Shown here piece after piece: positions 24,902 through 33,405 of a DNA stretch of 64,000 nt. The number at the start of each line of letters is the position of its first letter. Within the stretch, counting starts at the first letter, position 1. Both the position numbers and the translations under genes were made by a program. The DNA is from RUG12461 sp045657665 (GTDB taxonomy: Bacteria > Bacillota > Clostridia > Lachnospirales > Lachnospiraceae): positions 1 to 64,000 of the forward strand of contig JAZOTN010000028.1 in assembly GCA_045657665.1 (NCBI GenBank), in the 5' to 3' direction. The notes under the pieces were generated by a model. The model made no database searches. It was not told the origin of the DNA and saw nothing but the letters and a program-made list of their open reading frames with translations.

Positions 24902-25141
24902 CTAGCAGGAAATAATTTTTCGGCTTTTTTTCACATTATTTGCAGACTGGGCCGTCTCGATCGCAGCAATGGTCTTCTTAGCCCGATCCGTGGCGTTTCC
25001 GCGATATTCTGCCGTCATCATCTTGCCGGCAGTATTTCCGCGGTATTCCGTTGTCATCATTTTTCCCATTCTTGTCCCGCCGGATACCTCCTGCATCATA
25101 TCATCATCCAGTTCCTGACGTACGATTTTCTCTTCACTCAT
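24902..25141 (-). CDS. Small peptide with double-glycine leader and internal repeats (possible RiPP or bacteriocin-like precursor)
   Basis: 79 residues, start ATG with AAGGAGG upstream and a TATAAT at 25190-25195. Residues 1-22 form an acidic leader ending LDDDMMQEVSGG, the consensus of leaders cut after Gly-Gly by bacteriocin-type exporters. The rest is basic and holds two copies of a 13-residue unit, GKMMTTEYRGNTA and GKMMTAEYRGNAT, then a Lys-rich tail ending in a single Cys. A heterodimeric ABC exporter and a GNAT enzyme lie upstream on the same strand, but no dedicated C39 peptidase or modifying enzyme is adjacent. The secreted-peptide role is inferred from the leader only. Confidence 0.6.
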   Translation of the reverse strand: MSEEKIVRQELDDDMMQEVSGGTRMGKMMTTEYRGNTAGKMMTAEYRGNATDRAKKTIAAIETAQSANNVKKSRKIISC

Positions 25142-25264
25142 AATGCTTTCCTCCTTATCATCGTTCGGATTTATTGCTTTTGTTATCTTATTATACGACA
25201 GAAAAATGCCGCGGGCACTTTTTTCACGTATTTTTCACATTTTTTTTTAATATTTCTATCACGT

Positions 25265-25942
25265 TCAGAAAATATCCTGTCCGGGATAAAGCATCACATG
25301 ATGCTCTAATGTGCCCTGATATACGTCATCTTCCATGACCCGGAAAGAAAAATGTTCATACATTTGAACATTTGCTGCAGAATTTGTTTCAAGACAGATC
25401 CGGCACTTCTTATCATCCGCGTAGGAAAGCATAAGGTTCAGCAGTTTTTTCCCGTATCCCTGATGCTGGCAAGCCATCTTCGTTGCAAAGATGTAGACAT
25501 ACCAAGTGTTCTCATCAAGATATGCTTCTCTTTTCCGAAGCGCATATTTTTCAAAATCCTCCAGCCGGTACATCGGCTTTTTGAAGAGAAGCAGGAAATC
25601 CGCTGGTTTCGCCACCTTTACATATTCCTTCATCCCGACACGGTTTGACGCGGGCGGCTCAAGAAGCAGCACGGATTCATACCCGCTGCTCGCAATCCCT
25701 GCCATGGTATTCCCGGCAAGCCGGCTTAGGAAGTCAACAGACATCATCCGGCGGAAAACCGTTTCATCATACTTCCCTCCGAAGATATGCAGGAACAGCG
25801 GATATTCTCGGTACCCATCAACCGATGTCTCTATAAAACGATTCTGATTTTCCGCCGTGAAAAGAAGCTCCTTCGAAAAGCCTTGTTGCCTTACATATTC
25901 ATAAAATTCGAGAATGCGTTCGTCGCTATTCATGGAGCTCAT
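25265..25942 (-). CDS. GNAT-family N-acetyltransferase
   Basis: 225 residues. The start at 25942 has GGAGGAGG upstream within the end of the HD-GYP gene, which it overlaps by 17 bases. The acetyl-CoA motif CQHQGYGKKLL is at about 158-168, followed by CLETNSAANVQMYEHFSF, typical of the family's last helix and strand. The N-terminal half is longer than in minimal GNATs. The substrate is unknown. It could be an amine, a peptide or a protein. Confidence 0.85.
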   Translation of the reverse strand: MSSMNSDERILEFYEYVRQQGFSKELLFTAENQNRFIETSVDGYREYPLFLHIFGGKYDETVFRRMMSVDFLSRLAGNTMAGIASSGYESVLLLEPPASNRVGMKEYVKVAKPADFLLLFKKPMYRLEDFEKYALRKREAYLDENTWYVYIFATKMACQHQGYGKKLLNLMLSYADDKKCRICLETNSAANVQMYEHFSFRVMEDDVYQGTLEHHVMLYPGQDIF

Positions 25943-27131
25943 AGTCCTTATCCTCCTCCATGATCTGAAGCATCAGATCCGCGATACATGGTTCAAACTG
26001 AGTTCCCCTGCCCTTCTCAATCTCCCTTCTGACATCCTCCTGCGGCATATACTTCCGGTAGCTCCGGTTGCTTGTCATAGTATCATACGCATCCGCGACG
26101 CAGATGATCCTGGCGGGAAGCGGTATCTCCTCACCTTTTTTGCCGTCGGGGTAACCGGTTCCGTCGAACCTTTCATGATGCCACCTCGCGCCGATCCAGA
26201 TATCCTTGATCTCAGGCATCTCCGAGAGGATCTCATAGCCGATGACCGGGTGATTCTTCATGATCGCGTATTCCTCGTCCGTGAGCTTCGTGGTCTTATT
26301 GATGATCGTATCCGGAACACCGATCTTTCCGATATCATGAAGCATCCCCATGTTCGTGATCTTATCGATCTCCTCCTCCGAAAGCCCCATTCTCTCCGCA
26401 AGCATTCCCGAATATTTCGCGACGCGCATGGAATGGCCGTTCGTGTATTTGTCTTTTGCATCGATCGTCTTCGCGAGGGTATACATGGACTGAAGCGTAA
26501 TGCGTTCATTCGCCTGCTCCAGCTTTGCGTTTGCCCTGTCGAGTTCCTCCTGCTTCTTTTCATACGCCCGGCTATGGTATTTGATGATAATTCCGAAGAT
26601 CAGGGAAACAAGCGCCAGAGACTGAATGACATCTATCGCAACGGCATGCTCGGATTCATAAAAAACGACCGTCTCAGGATGCTTTTCACTGTACAGGATG
26701 CAGCCACACTGAAAAACCAGGCCGAGGCCGTAGATTACATACAGAATCTTTTTCCGGATCACAACCCAGCTGATCACGAGACTGAGAAGGAGCCAGAGAG
26801 GCATACCTCCGTGATAGCCGCCGGAGGTAAAGAACATGGTGGGAAACAGAATAAAGTTTGCCACGATGGAAAACAACACCGCCGCATAAATGACATCCTT
26901 TGACTTCAGGGAAAGGATCAGACAGAAAATCGCGAACACGGTTGCAATCACAAAAACCGCAATCGCGATCAGCGAGTTCCCGAGCGCAATGGAAATGAAG
27001 ACAGATGCAATCGAACCTACCACCGCGATCAAAACGGCAATATTCAACAGCTGCTGCCAGAGGTCCCGTTCGCCGATGAGGGCACTGTAGGCTTTTTTGT
27101 ATGCTTTTTTCAGCCGTTCAAAAAGCTTCAT
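25926..27131 (-). CDS. Membrane HD-GYP phosphodiesterase
   Basis: 401 residues. Six membrane helices (about 27-185) are followed by a coiled coil and an HD-GYP domain (about 210-390): HSMRVAKYSG, HDIGK at 265-269, NHPVIGYEIL, HHERFDGTGYP at 318-328, and DAYDTMTSNRSYR. All usual metal ligands are present, so it should hydrolyse c-di-GMP. The membrane part shares FFTxGG (about 100) and a later HPE-V motif with the membrane part of the DegV kinase (5286-8687), so both seem to use the same sensor type. It is co-transcribed with the GNAT gene. Confidence 0.9.
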   Translation of the reverse strand: MKLFERLKKAYKKAYSALIGERDLWQQLLNIAVLIAVVGSIASVFISIALGNSLIAIAVFVIATVFAIFCLILSLKSKDVIYAAVLFSIVANFILFPTMFFTSGGYHGGMPLWLLLSLVISWVVIRKKILYVIYGLGLVFQCGCILYSEKHPETVVFYESEHAVAIDVIQSLALVSLIFGIIIKYHSRAYEKKQEELDRANAKLEQANERITLQSMYTLAKTIDAKDKYTNGHSMRVAKYSGMLAERMGLSEEEIDKITNMGMLHDIGKIGVPDTIINKTTKLTDEEYAIMKNHPVIGYEILSEMPEIKDIWIGARWHHERFDGTGYPDGKKGEEIPLPARIICVADAYDTMTSNRSYRKYMPQEDVRREIEKGRGTQFEPCIADLMLQIMEEDKDYELHE

Positions 27132-27160
27132 CCGTTTTTCCTATTAGAAACGTTGATTCA

Positions 27161-29086
27161 TCACGCAGAAATACTGTTTCCGGTATACAGCTGATAGTAC
27201 TTCCCTTTCTCGGCGAGAAGTTCCTCATGCGTCCCTCGTTCGATAATGTGTCCCTGCTCAAGCACAATGATACAGTTGCTGTTCTTGACCGTTGACAGGC
27301 GGTGGGCGATGACAAACGTCGTACGGCCTTTCATGAGCTTGTCCATGCCGTCCTGCACAATCTTTTCTGTACGCGTATCTATGGAGCTTGTCGCCTCATC
27401 AAGGATGAGTACCGGCGGATCCGCAACCGCAGCCCTCGCAATGGAAAGAAGCTGTCTCTGCCCCTGCGAAAGATTCGCGCCGTTTCCGGTGAGAATGGTA
27501 TCATACCCGTCAGGGAGCTGCCTGATAAAAGAATCGGCATTGGCAAGCTTCGCGGCCGCAATCACCTCTTCGTCGGTGGCATCAAGGTTTCCGAAGCGGA
27601 TGTTCTCCATAACGGTATCCGTAAACAGATTCGTCTCCTGCAGAACGATCCCGAGAGAGCGCCTTAAATCCGCCTTTTTGATCTTATTCACGTTGATACC
27701 GTCATAACGTATCTTGCCGTCCTGAATATCATAGAACCGGTTGATGAGATTTGTGATCGTGGTCTTTCCGGCGCCGGTGGAACCGACAAAAGCAATCTTC
27801 TGCCCCGGCGTCGCATAAAGATCCACGTTATGCAGCACCATCTTTTCCGGGACGTAACCGAAATCCACATCATCAAAAACCACATCACCTTTCAGCTCCA
27901 CATAATCAGTTGTGCCGAAGTCTTTATGATAATGCTTCCATGCCCAGAGACCGGTATGTTTTTCCGTCTCGATGAGCTTGTCGCCTTCTCTCTCTGCATT
28001 GACAAGTGTGACATAACCTTCGTCCTGCTCACATTCTTCATCCAGAAGGCCGAAAATCCTTTCGCTTCCGGCAAGCGCCATAATAATGGAATTCAGCTGC
28101 ATACTGATCTGGTTGATCGGCATCGCAAAGCTCCGGTTTAAAGTCAGGAAGCTCGCAAGTCCACCAACGGTAAAACCGCCAATCCCGGCGATCGCGACCA
28201 CGCCTCCGATGCAGGAACATACCACAAAGCTGACATTTCCGAGCTGTGCATTGATCGGCGCGATGATATTGGCAAACTGGTTCGCGTTGTATGCACTGTC
28301 ATAGAGCTTATCGTTCAGTTTTTCGAAGTCGCCTCGCACCTGATCCTCATGACTGAACACCTTGATCACTTTCTGCCCGTCCATCATCTCCTCGATATAT
28401 CCGTTGACCTTACCGATATCATTCTGCTGCGCAACAAAGTATTTGGCGCTTTTTCCTGCAACCTGTTTCGTTACAATAAGGACAACAAAGATCATAGCGA
28501 CCGAGACCGCCGTCATCAAAGGACTCAGTGTCAGCATACTGACAAACACACCGACGATCGTAATGGCGCTGTTGATCATCTGGGGAATACTCTGGCTGAT
28601 CATCTGACGGATCGTATCGATATCGTTCGTGTAGATGGACATGATGTCCCCATGGGAATGTGTATCAAAGTAGCGGATCGGAAGCTTTTCCATGTGTGAA
28701 AACAGGTCATTCCTGAGTGCCCGCATCGTACCCTGCGTGATATAAATCATGATCCGGTTCTGGATAAAACTCGCACAGATCCCGGCAACCATAACCATAG
28801 CCAGTTCCCGCATTGCGATGGATAGCGGATAGAAATCCGGATTGCTCTGTCCGATCATAGGCGTAATATAATCATCGATTAGACTCCGCATAAAAAGCTG
28901 CGCCTTCAGCATCGCGATGACCGTCACCACAATACAGGCGATGACGACGAAGAATGCAGCGCCGTAGTGCTTGAACAGATACCCCAAAAGGCGTCCCAGG
29001 GTCTTCATCGGGTTTTTTACTTTCGGCCGGGGACCTGCCGGTCCTCTACGTCCCATTTTTATTTCTTTTGCTTTTTCTTCCGCCAT
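27161..29086 (-). CDS. ABC exporter half with consensus catalytic site residues
   Basis: 641 residues, TTTGAGG upstream. Six membrane helices (about 40-335) precede the ATPase: Walker A GSTGAGKT (435-442), Q loop in LQETN, signature LSQGQ (539-543), Walker B ILDE (561-564). An insert of about 45 charged residues lies between the membrane and ATPase parts. There is no N-terminal C39 peptidase. With the gene 9 bases upstream it forms a heterodimeric exporter of the YheI/YheH or LmrCD kind. The substrate (drug, lipid or peptide) is unknown. Confidence 0.92.
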   Translation of the reverse strand: MAEEKAKEIKMGRRGPAGPRPKVKNPMKTLGRLLGYLFKHYGAAFFVVIACIVVTVIAMLKAQLFMRSLIDDYITPMIGQSNPDFYPLSIAMRELAMVMVAGICASFIQNRIMIYITQGTMRALRNDLFSHMEKLPIRYFDTHSHGDIMSIYTNDIDTIRQMISQSIPQMINSAITIVGVFVSMLTLSPLMTAVSVAMIFVVLIVTKQVAGKSAKYFVAQQNDIGKVNGYIEEMMDGQKVIKVFSHEDQVRGDFEKLNDKLYDSAYNANQFANIIAPINAQLGNVSFVVCSCIGGVVAIAGIGGFTVGGLASFLTLNRSFAMPINQISMQLNSIIMALAGSERIFGLLDEECEQDEGYVTLVNAEREGDKLIETEKHTGLWAWKHYHKDFGTTDYVELKGDVVFDDVDFGYVPEKMVLHNVDLYATPGQKIAFVGSTGAGKTTITNLINRFYDIQDGKIRYDGINVNKIKKADLRRSLGIVLQETNLFTDTVMENIRFGNLDATDEEVIAAAKLANADSFIRQLPDGYDTILTGNGANLSQGQRQLLSIARAAVADPPVLILDEATSSIDTRTEKIVQDGMDKLMKGRTTFVIAHRLSTVKNSNCIIVLEQGHIIERGTHEELLAEKGKYYQLYTGNSISA

Positions 29087-29095
29087 CGATATACC

Positions 29096-30841
29096 TCAAA
29101 CTTCATCGAAATCGCCGCTGCCTCCGGTCTGGGATTCAAAGACCTCGCGGTAGATGTCATTTGTCTTCAGGAGTTCTTCATGCGTACCGATCCCCGTGAT
29201 CTTTCCGTGATCGAGGACCAGGATCCGGTCTGCATGCTGCACGGAGCTGATGCGCTGTGCAATAATGAGTTTCGTCGTTTCCGGAATCTCCTCGGCAAAG
29301 GCTTTCCTGATCTTTGCATCGGTCGCCGTGTCTACGGCACTCGTGCTGTCATCAAGGATCAGCACTTTTGGCTTCTTTAAAAGCGCCCTTGCGATACAAA
29401 GACGTTGTTTCTGCCCGCCGGAGACATTCGCTCCTCCCCGTTCAATCCTGCTGTTATATTTATCCGGCATTTTCTCGACAAATTCGTCTGCACACGCAAG
29501 GACGCAAGCTTTTTCACATTCTTCGTCCGTCGCGTTCTCATTTCCCCAGCGAAGATTCTCATAAACAGTACCGGAAAACAGGACATTTTTCTGTAACACA
29601 ACGGATACATTGTCCCGGAGCGATTTCAGATCATATTTTCGAACATCCGTGCCGCCGACGCTGACACTTCCGCTGCTGACGTCATAGAGACGGCTGATAA
29701 GGTTTACAAGCGAAGTCTTGCTGGATCCAGTTCCGCCTATGATCCCGATCGTCTCCCCCGATGCAATGGAGAGGTTGATATCCGAAAGCACCGGTTCCTC
29801 GGAATGCTCATCGTAACGGAATGTCACATGATCAAATACTATACTGCCGTCCGGCACGGACATGATGGGATCCGGCGGATTTGTGATTGTCGCCTTCTCG
29901 TTCAGTACTTCGGCAATACGCCGCATGGACGGCTCGCTGATCGTCAGCATGACAAAAATAATGGAAAGCATCATCAGATTCATCAGGATGGTAAGACTGT
30001 ACGTGAAAAGGCTGAACAGCTCCCCGGTTAAGAGCCCACCGTTTGGATCCACCACGAGCTTTGCACCGATCCAGGAAAGGATCAGCATACTGGTAAAGAT
30101 CGTCGCCATCATCACGGGAGCATTCAGCGCGACCACTCCCTCAGCTTTTACAAAGATCTTATAGATCGCGTCGCTGGCCTTTTGAAACTTTGTATTTGCG
30201 AAATCCTCCCGTACAAAGGATTTGACCACACGGATCCCGTTGACGTTTTCCTGTACGCTCTCATTGAGCTTGTCATATCTCGGAAATGCCTGTTTAAAAT
30301 ACTTCATGGCGAAAAAGATAAGGAGCGCAAGGATCCCTGCAAGGATCAGCATTGCAATAAGAAAGATCGATGCCAGACGTACATTGATGGAAAATGCCAT
30401 GATCATAGCGGCAATCATGGATACGGGCGCCCGAAAGCACATGCGAAGAAACATCTGATAGGCATTCTGGACATTGGTAACATCCGTGGTAAGACGCGTT
30501 ACGAGTCCCGCAGTCGAAAACTTATCAATATTTGCAAAGGAAAAAGTCTGAATGTTATCAAACATTCCGTAACGGAGGTTTTTTGCAAAACCTGCTGACG
30601 CCTTAGCCGCAAATTTCCCGCCCAGAAGCCCGAAAAGAAGACCAAGAAGCGCGATAAGAAGCATAAAAAGGCCGATCTTAATAATATAAGGCATATCGCG
30701 GTTTGCAACGCCGACGTCGATGATCTTTGCCATCAGAAGCGGAATGATCATCTCCATGGCGACTTCACCGATCATCATCAGGGGCGTCAGTATGGAAACG
30801 CCTTTATATTCCCGGATGTATCGGGAAAGTGTTCGTATCAT
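29096..30841 (-). CDS. ABC exporter half with a degenerate catalytic residue
   Basis: 581 residues from ATG 30839-30841 (MIRTLSRYIREYKG). A longer frame upstream has no ribosome binding site. Six membrane helices, then Walker A GGTGSSKT (369-376), signature VSGGQ (473-477) and Walker B ILDDST, where the catalytic Glu is Asp498. Heterodimeric exporters commonly have one such weak site, here in this subunit, while the partner at 27161-29086 has the intact Glu. The two genes are nine bases apart. Confidence 0.92.
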   Translation of the reverse strand: MIRTLSRYIREYKGVSILTPLMMIGEVAMEMIIPLLMAKIIDVGVANRDMPYIIKIGLFMLLIALLGLLFGLLGGKFAAKASAGFAKNLRYGMFDNIQTFSFANIDKFSTAGLVTRLTTDVTNVQNAYQMFLRMCFRAPVSMIAAMIMAFSINVRLASIFLIAMLILAGILALLIFFAMKYFKQAFPRYDKLNESVQENVNGIRVVKSFVREDFANTKFQKASDAIYKIFVKAEGVVALNAPVMMATIFTSMLILSWIGAKLVVDPNGGLLTGELFSLFTYSLTILMNLMMLSIIFVMLTISEPSMRRIAEVLNEKATITNPPDPIMSVPDGSIVFDHVTFRYDEHSEEPVLSDINLSIASGETIGIIGGTGSSKTSLVNLISRLYDVSSGSVSVGGTDVRKYDLKSLRDNVSVVLQKNVLFSGTVYENLRWGNENATDEECEKACVLACADEFVEKMPDKYNSRIERGGANVSGGQKQRLCIARALLKKPKVLILDDSTSAVDTATDAKIRKAFAEEIPETTKLIIAQRISSVQHADRILVLDHGKITGIGTHEELLKTNDIYREVFESQTGGSGDFDEV

Positions 30842-30857
30842 AAGTAAAGATCCTTTC

Positions 30858-31550
30858 CTATAAAACTGTCCTGCCGAAAGATTCCAGGGTAACAAACCCT
30901 TTCTCAGAATCTCCGGCATATAGTTCCAGCCGGCAGGTCTTAAAGGCCGCGGCAACAAAGGTCTTGCCGCAGCTTTCCAGAAACGGTGTCAGCAGAAGCT
31001 CCGGCTTGATATTTGTTTCGCTTCCGGCGGAAAGCTTCAGAAAAAAAGCATCCTCTTCCCATCGGAAATCCCTTACGTATTGCTTCAGATCGATCTCCCG
31101 TTCGCTCTTCTTCGTTTTTTTGCGGATCACAAAGGTTTCCTGCTGATGAAACAGCCTGTCGATTTTCTCTTCCATCCCGTTGTAATCACCAGTTGATGGT
31201 GTGATACGGTAATCCGCGAGTGAAACCAGCGACATCGCACCTTTTGCGTCATCGGGAAGCTGCCGGTAGGAAATAACCCCAAGGCCGTCCGGCATATTCC
31301 GGTTCAGTCTCTCTATTGCTTCTTCGGAGGAAAACGTGGACAGCACTTCGATATCCATGTACTCTCCTACGCTTTCGACACCGACCCCGAGAGGAAGCGC
31401 AAATGACATGATCTGGTGAGGGGAAAAGCCCTCCGAGTAACGAATGTCAATCTCTGACAACCGTATCAGCTTCTGAAAAAAGCGCATGGTATCGAGGTGC
31501 CCAATGAATTTCATGGCGCCGGTCTTCGCAAATTTAATGCGTATTTTCAA
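30858..31550 (-). CDS. TIGR03936/DUF2344-type radical SAM-associated protein
   Basis: About 231 residues. I choose the TTG at 31548-31550 (LKIRIKFAKTG), with GGGAGG nine bases upstream and 17 bases of overlap with the preceding gene. Motifs MKFIGHLDTMRFFQKLIR and RYSEGFSPHQIMSFALPLGVG are characteristic. It is always found with the B12-binding radical SAM protein encoded upstream. The exact reaction is not settled. Confidence 0.9.
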   Translation of the reverse strand: MKIRIKFAKTGAMKFIGHLDTMRFFQKLIRLSEIDIRYSEGFSPHQIMSFALPLGVGVESVGEYMDIEVLSTFSSEEAIERLNRNMPDGLGVISYRQLPDDAKGAMSLVSLADYRITPSTGDYNGMEEKIDRLFHQQETFVIRKKTKKSEREIDLKQYVRDFRWEEDAFFLKLSAGSETNIKPELLLTPFLESCGKTFVAAAFKTCRLELYAGDSEKGFVTLESFGRTVL

Positions 31551-33399
31551 GACAGACACCTCCCCCGTATTTTTTTGCCCCGCATCCACTGCACTGTTTC
31601 CGGCAATTCGGCGTTACCATCTCTTCTTTTGCTGCCTTCCATTCACGAATCAGGAATTCCTTGTTCACACCGCAGTCGATAAAATCCCAGGGCAGTTTCT
31701 CTTCGAGTGAACGGGACCTCTTTGTATAAAACGCAGGATCTATGCCGGTTTCCGAAAAAGCCTCCTCCCATTTTTTCGGATCAAACCACTCTGTCCATGC
31801 ATCGAAAAACGCTCCCTTTTCATATACCTTAAGAAGGAGCTTTGAAAGTTTCCTGTCTCCCCTTGCCAGAACGCCCTCTAAAACGGTTTCATCCGCTTCA
31901 TGGTAGATATAACGGATGCTCTTCTGGTTCAGCTGCTGCCTGAGCGTATCCTTAACGAGACCTGCGCACTTAAGATAATCCTCCGCATCCAGCATGGACG
32001 CCCATTGAAAGGGCGTAAATGGCTTCGGAACAAAAAAGCTTGTGCTGATCGTGATCTGGCATTTTCCGTTCCTTTGTTCCTTCGGAATCTCGTAATAGGC
32101 TTCTGCGATCCGCTCCGCAAGCTCCGGTATCGCCTTCTGGTCCTCGATCGTTTCTCCGGGAAGCCCCAGCATAAAGTAAAGCTTCACCTTATTCCATCCT
32201 CCGGCAAAAGCGAGGCATGCGCCGTTTAAGATATCCTCTTCTGTAAGGCCCTTATTGATCACATTGCGCATCCGCTGCGAACCCGCCTCCGGCGCAAAAG
32301 TCAGGCTGCTTTTTTTCACATCCTGGACCTTACTCATCACATCAAGCGAAAACGCATCGATCCGGAGGGACGGCAGCGAGATATTGACGCCTTTCCCTTT
32401 ATGGTCGATCAGAAACGTAAGCAGCTCCGGAAGGCAGGTATAGTCGCTTGTCGAAAGTGAACTCAGCGAAATTTCATCGTATCCGGTGCTCCCAAGCATT
32501 TTTTCCGCGAGTTCTTCCAGCGTTTTAAGACTCTTCTGCCTCGTGGGACGATAGATCATCCCTGCCTGACAGAAACGGCACCCGCGGATGCAGCCGCGCT
32601 GTACCTCAAGAACAACCCGGTCCTGCGTCGGCTGGATAAAGGGAACCAAGGGCTTTTCCGGGTAAGGCGCCTGATCAAAATCGAGAACGATCTGTTTTTC
32701 AACCACCTCCGGAACATCCGGGAATTTAGGCGAAAAAGACCGGATCGTTCCATTCGGTTCATAGGTGACTTCATAAAGGGACGGCACATAGATCCCCGGG
32801 ATCTTTGCCGCTTTACGAAGGAAAGCCTTTCGATCTTTCCCCTCTTTTTTCATGCGGATATACAGGTCAAACAGCGCATCGTAGCTGATCTCCCCTTCTC
32901 CGATATAAAAACAATCAAAAAAATCCGCGATCGGCTCCGGATTATAGGTACAGGGGCCTCCGCCGATCACGATGGGATCTTCTTCTGTCCTCTCCGAAGA
33001 ATCAAAAGGGATTCCGGAAAGATCGAGGATCTGCAGGATATTCGTGTAACACATCTCATACTGCAATGTGATCCCGAGAAAATCGGCGGATTTAACGCTT
33101 CTCTGGGTTTCCAGAGAAAACAGGGGAATCCCTTTCTCCTTCATGATCCGGTGCAGATCCGGCCATGGAGAATAGACCCTTTCGCAATATACGTCGCTTC
33201 TGCGGTTAAACATTTCATAAAGGATCTGAATACCGAGGTGGCTCATACCGATCTCGTAAATATCGGGGAAACACATCACAAAACGGATGTCCACAGCGGA
33301 AAGATCCTTTTTTTTGGTATTCAGTTCATTTCCAAGATACCTCGCGGGCTTATCCACGGAAAGCAGTATCTCATCGCTAAGTGCCAGCTGTCGCTCCAT
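31534..33399 (-). CDS. TIGR03960-type B12-binding-domain radical SAM protein
   Basis: 621 residues. An N-terminal cobalamin-binding-like domain (YEIGMSHLGIQILYEM) is followed by the cluster motif Cys-x3-Cys-x2-Cys in RGCIRGCRFCQAG (about 255-267). A C-terminal region ends with a four-cysteine knuckle (CRKQCSGCGAKKYGGGVC) that may bind metal. In many Clostridia this gene and its DUF2344 partner precede RNase G and rplU. Here other genes stand in that place. No clear ribosome binding site is seen. Confidence 0.92.
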   Translation of the reverse strand: MERQLALSDEILLSVDKPARYLGNELNTKKKDLSAVDIRFVMCFPDIYEIGMSHLGIQILYEMFNRRSDVYCERVYSPWPDLHRIMKEKGIPLFSLETQRSVKSADFLGITLQYEMCYTNILQILDLSGIPFDSSERTEEDPIVIGGGPCTYNPEPIADFFDCFYIGEGEISYDALFDLYIRMKKEGKDRKAFLRKAAKIPGIYVPSLYEVTYEPNGTIRSFSPKFPDVPEVVEKQIVLDFDQAPYPEKPLVPFIQPTQDRVVLEVQRGCIRGCRFCQAGMIYRPTRQKSLKTLEELAEKMLGSTGYDEISLSSLSTSDYTCLPELLTFLIDHKGKGVNISLPSLRIDAFSLDVMSKVQDVKKSSLTFAPEAGSQRMRNVINKGLTEEDILNGACLAFAGGWNKVKLYFMLGLPGETIEDQKAIPELAERIAEAYYEIPKEQRNGKCQITISTSFFVPKPFTPFQWASMLDAEDYLKCAGLVKDTLRQQLNQKSIRYIYHEADETVLEGVLARGDRKLSKLLLKVYEKGAFFDAWTEWFDPKKWEEAFSETGIDPAFYTKRSRSLEEKLPWDFIDCGVNKEFLIREWKAAKEEMVTPNCRKQCSGCGAKKYGGGVCLENTH

Positions 33400-33405
33400 G
33401 TATGA

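Noticed and set aside
25914..26903. A 329-codon plus-strand frame
   Set aside because: It lies antisense to the HD-GYP gene, whose motifs are intact, and has no ribosome binding site or domain.
27161..30841. ABC exporter as a dedicated bacteriocin transporter with peptidase
   Set aside because: Neither subunit has an N-terminal C39 peptidase domain. Both begin with membrane helices, so peptide export is only a possibility.
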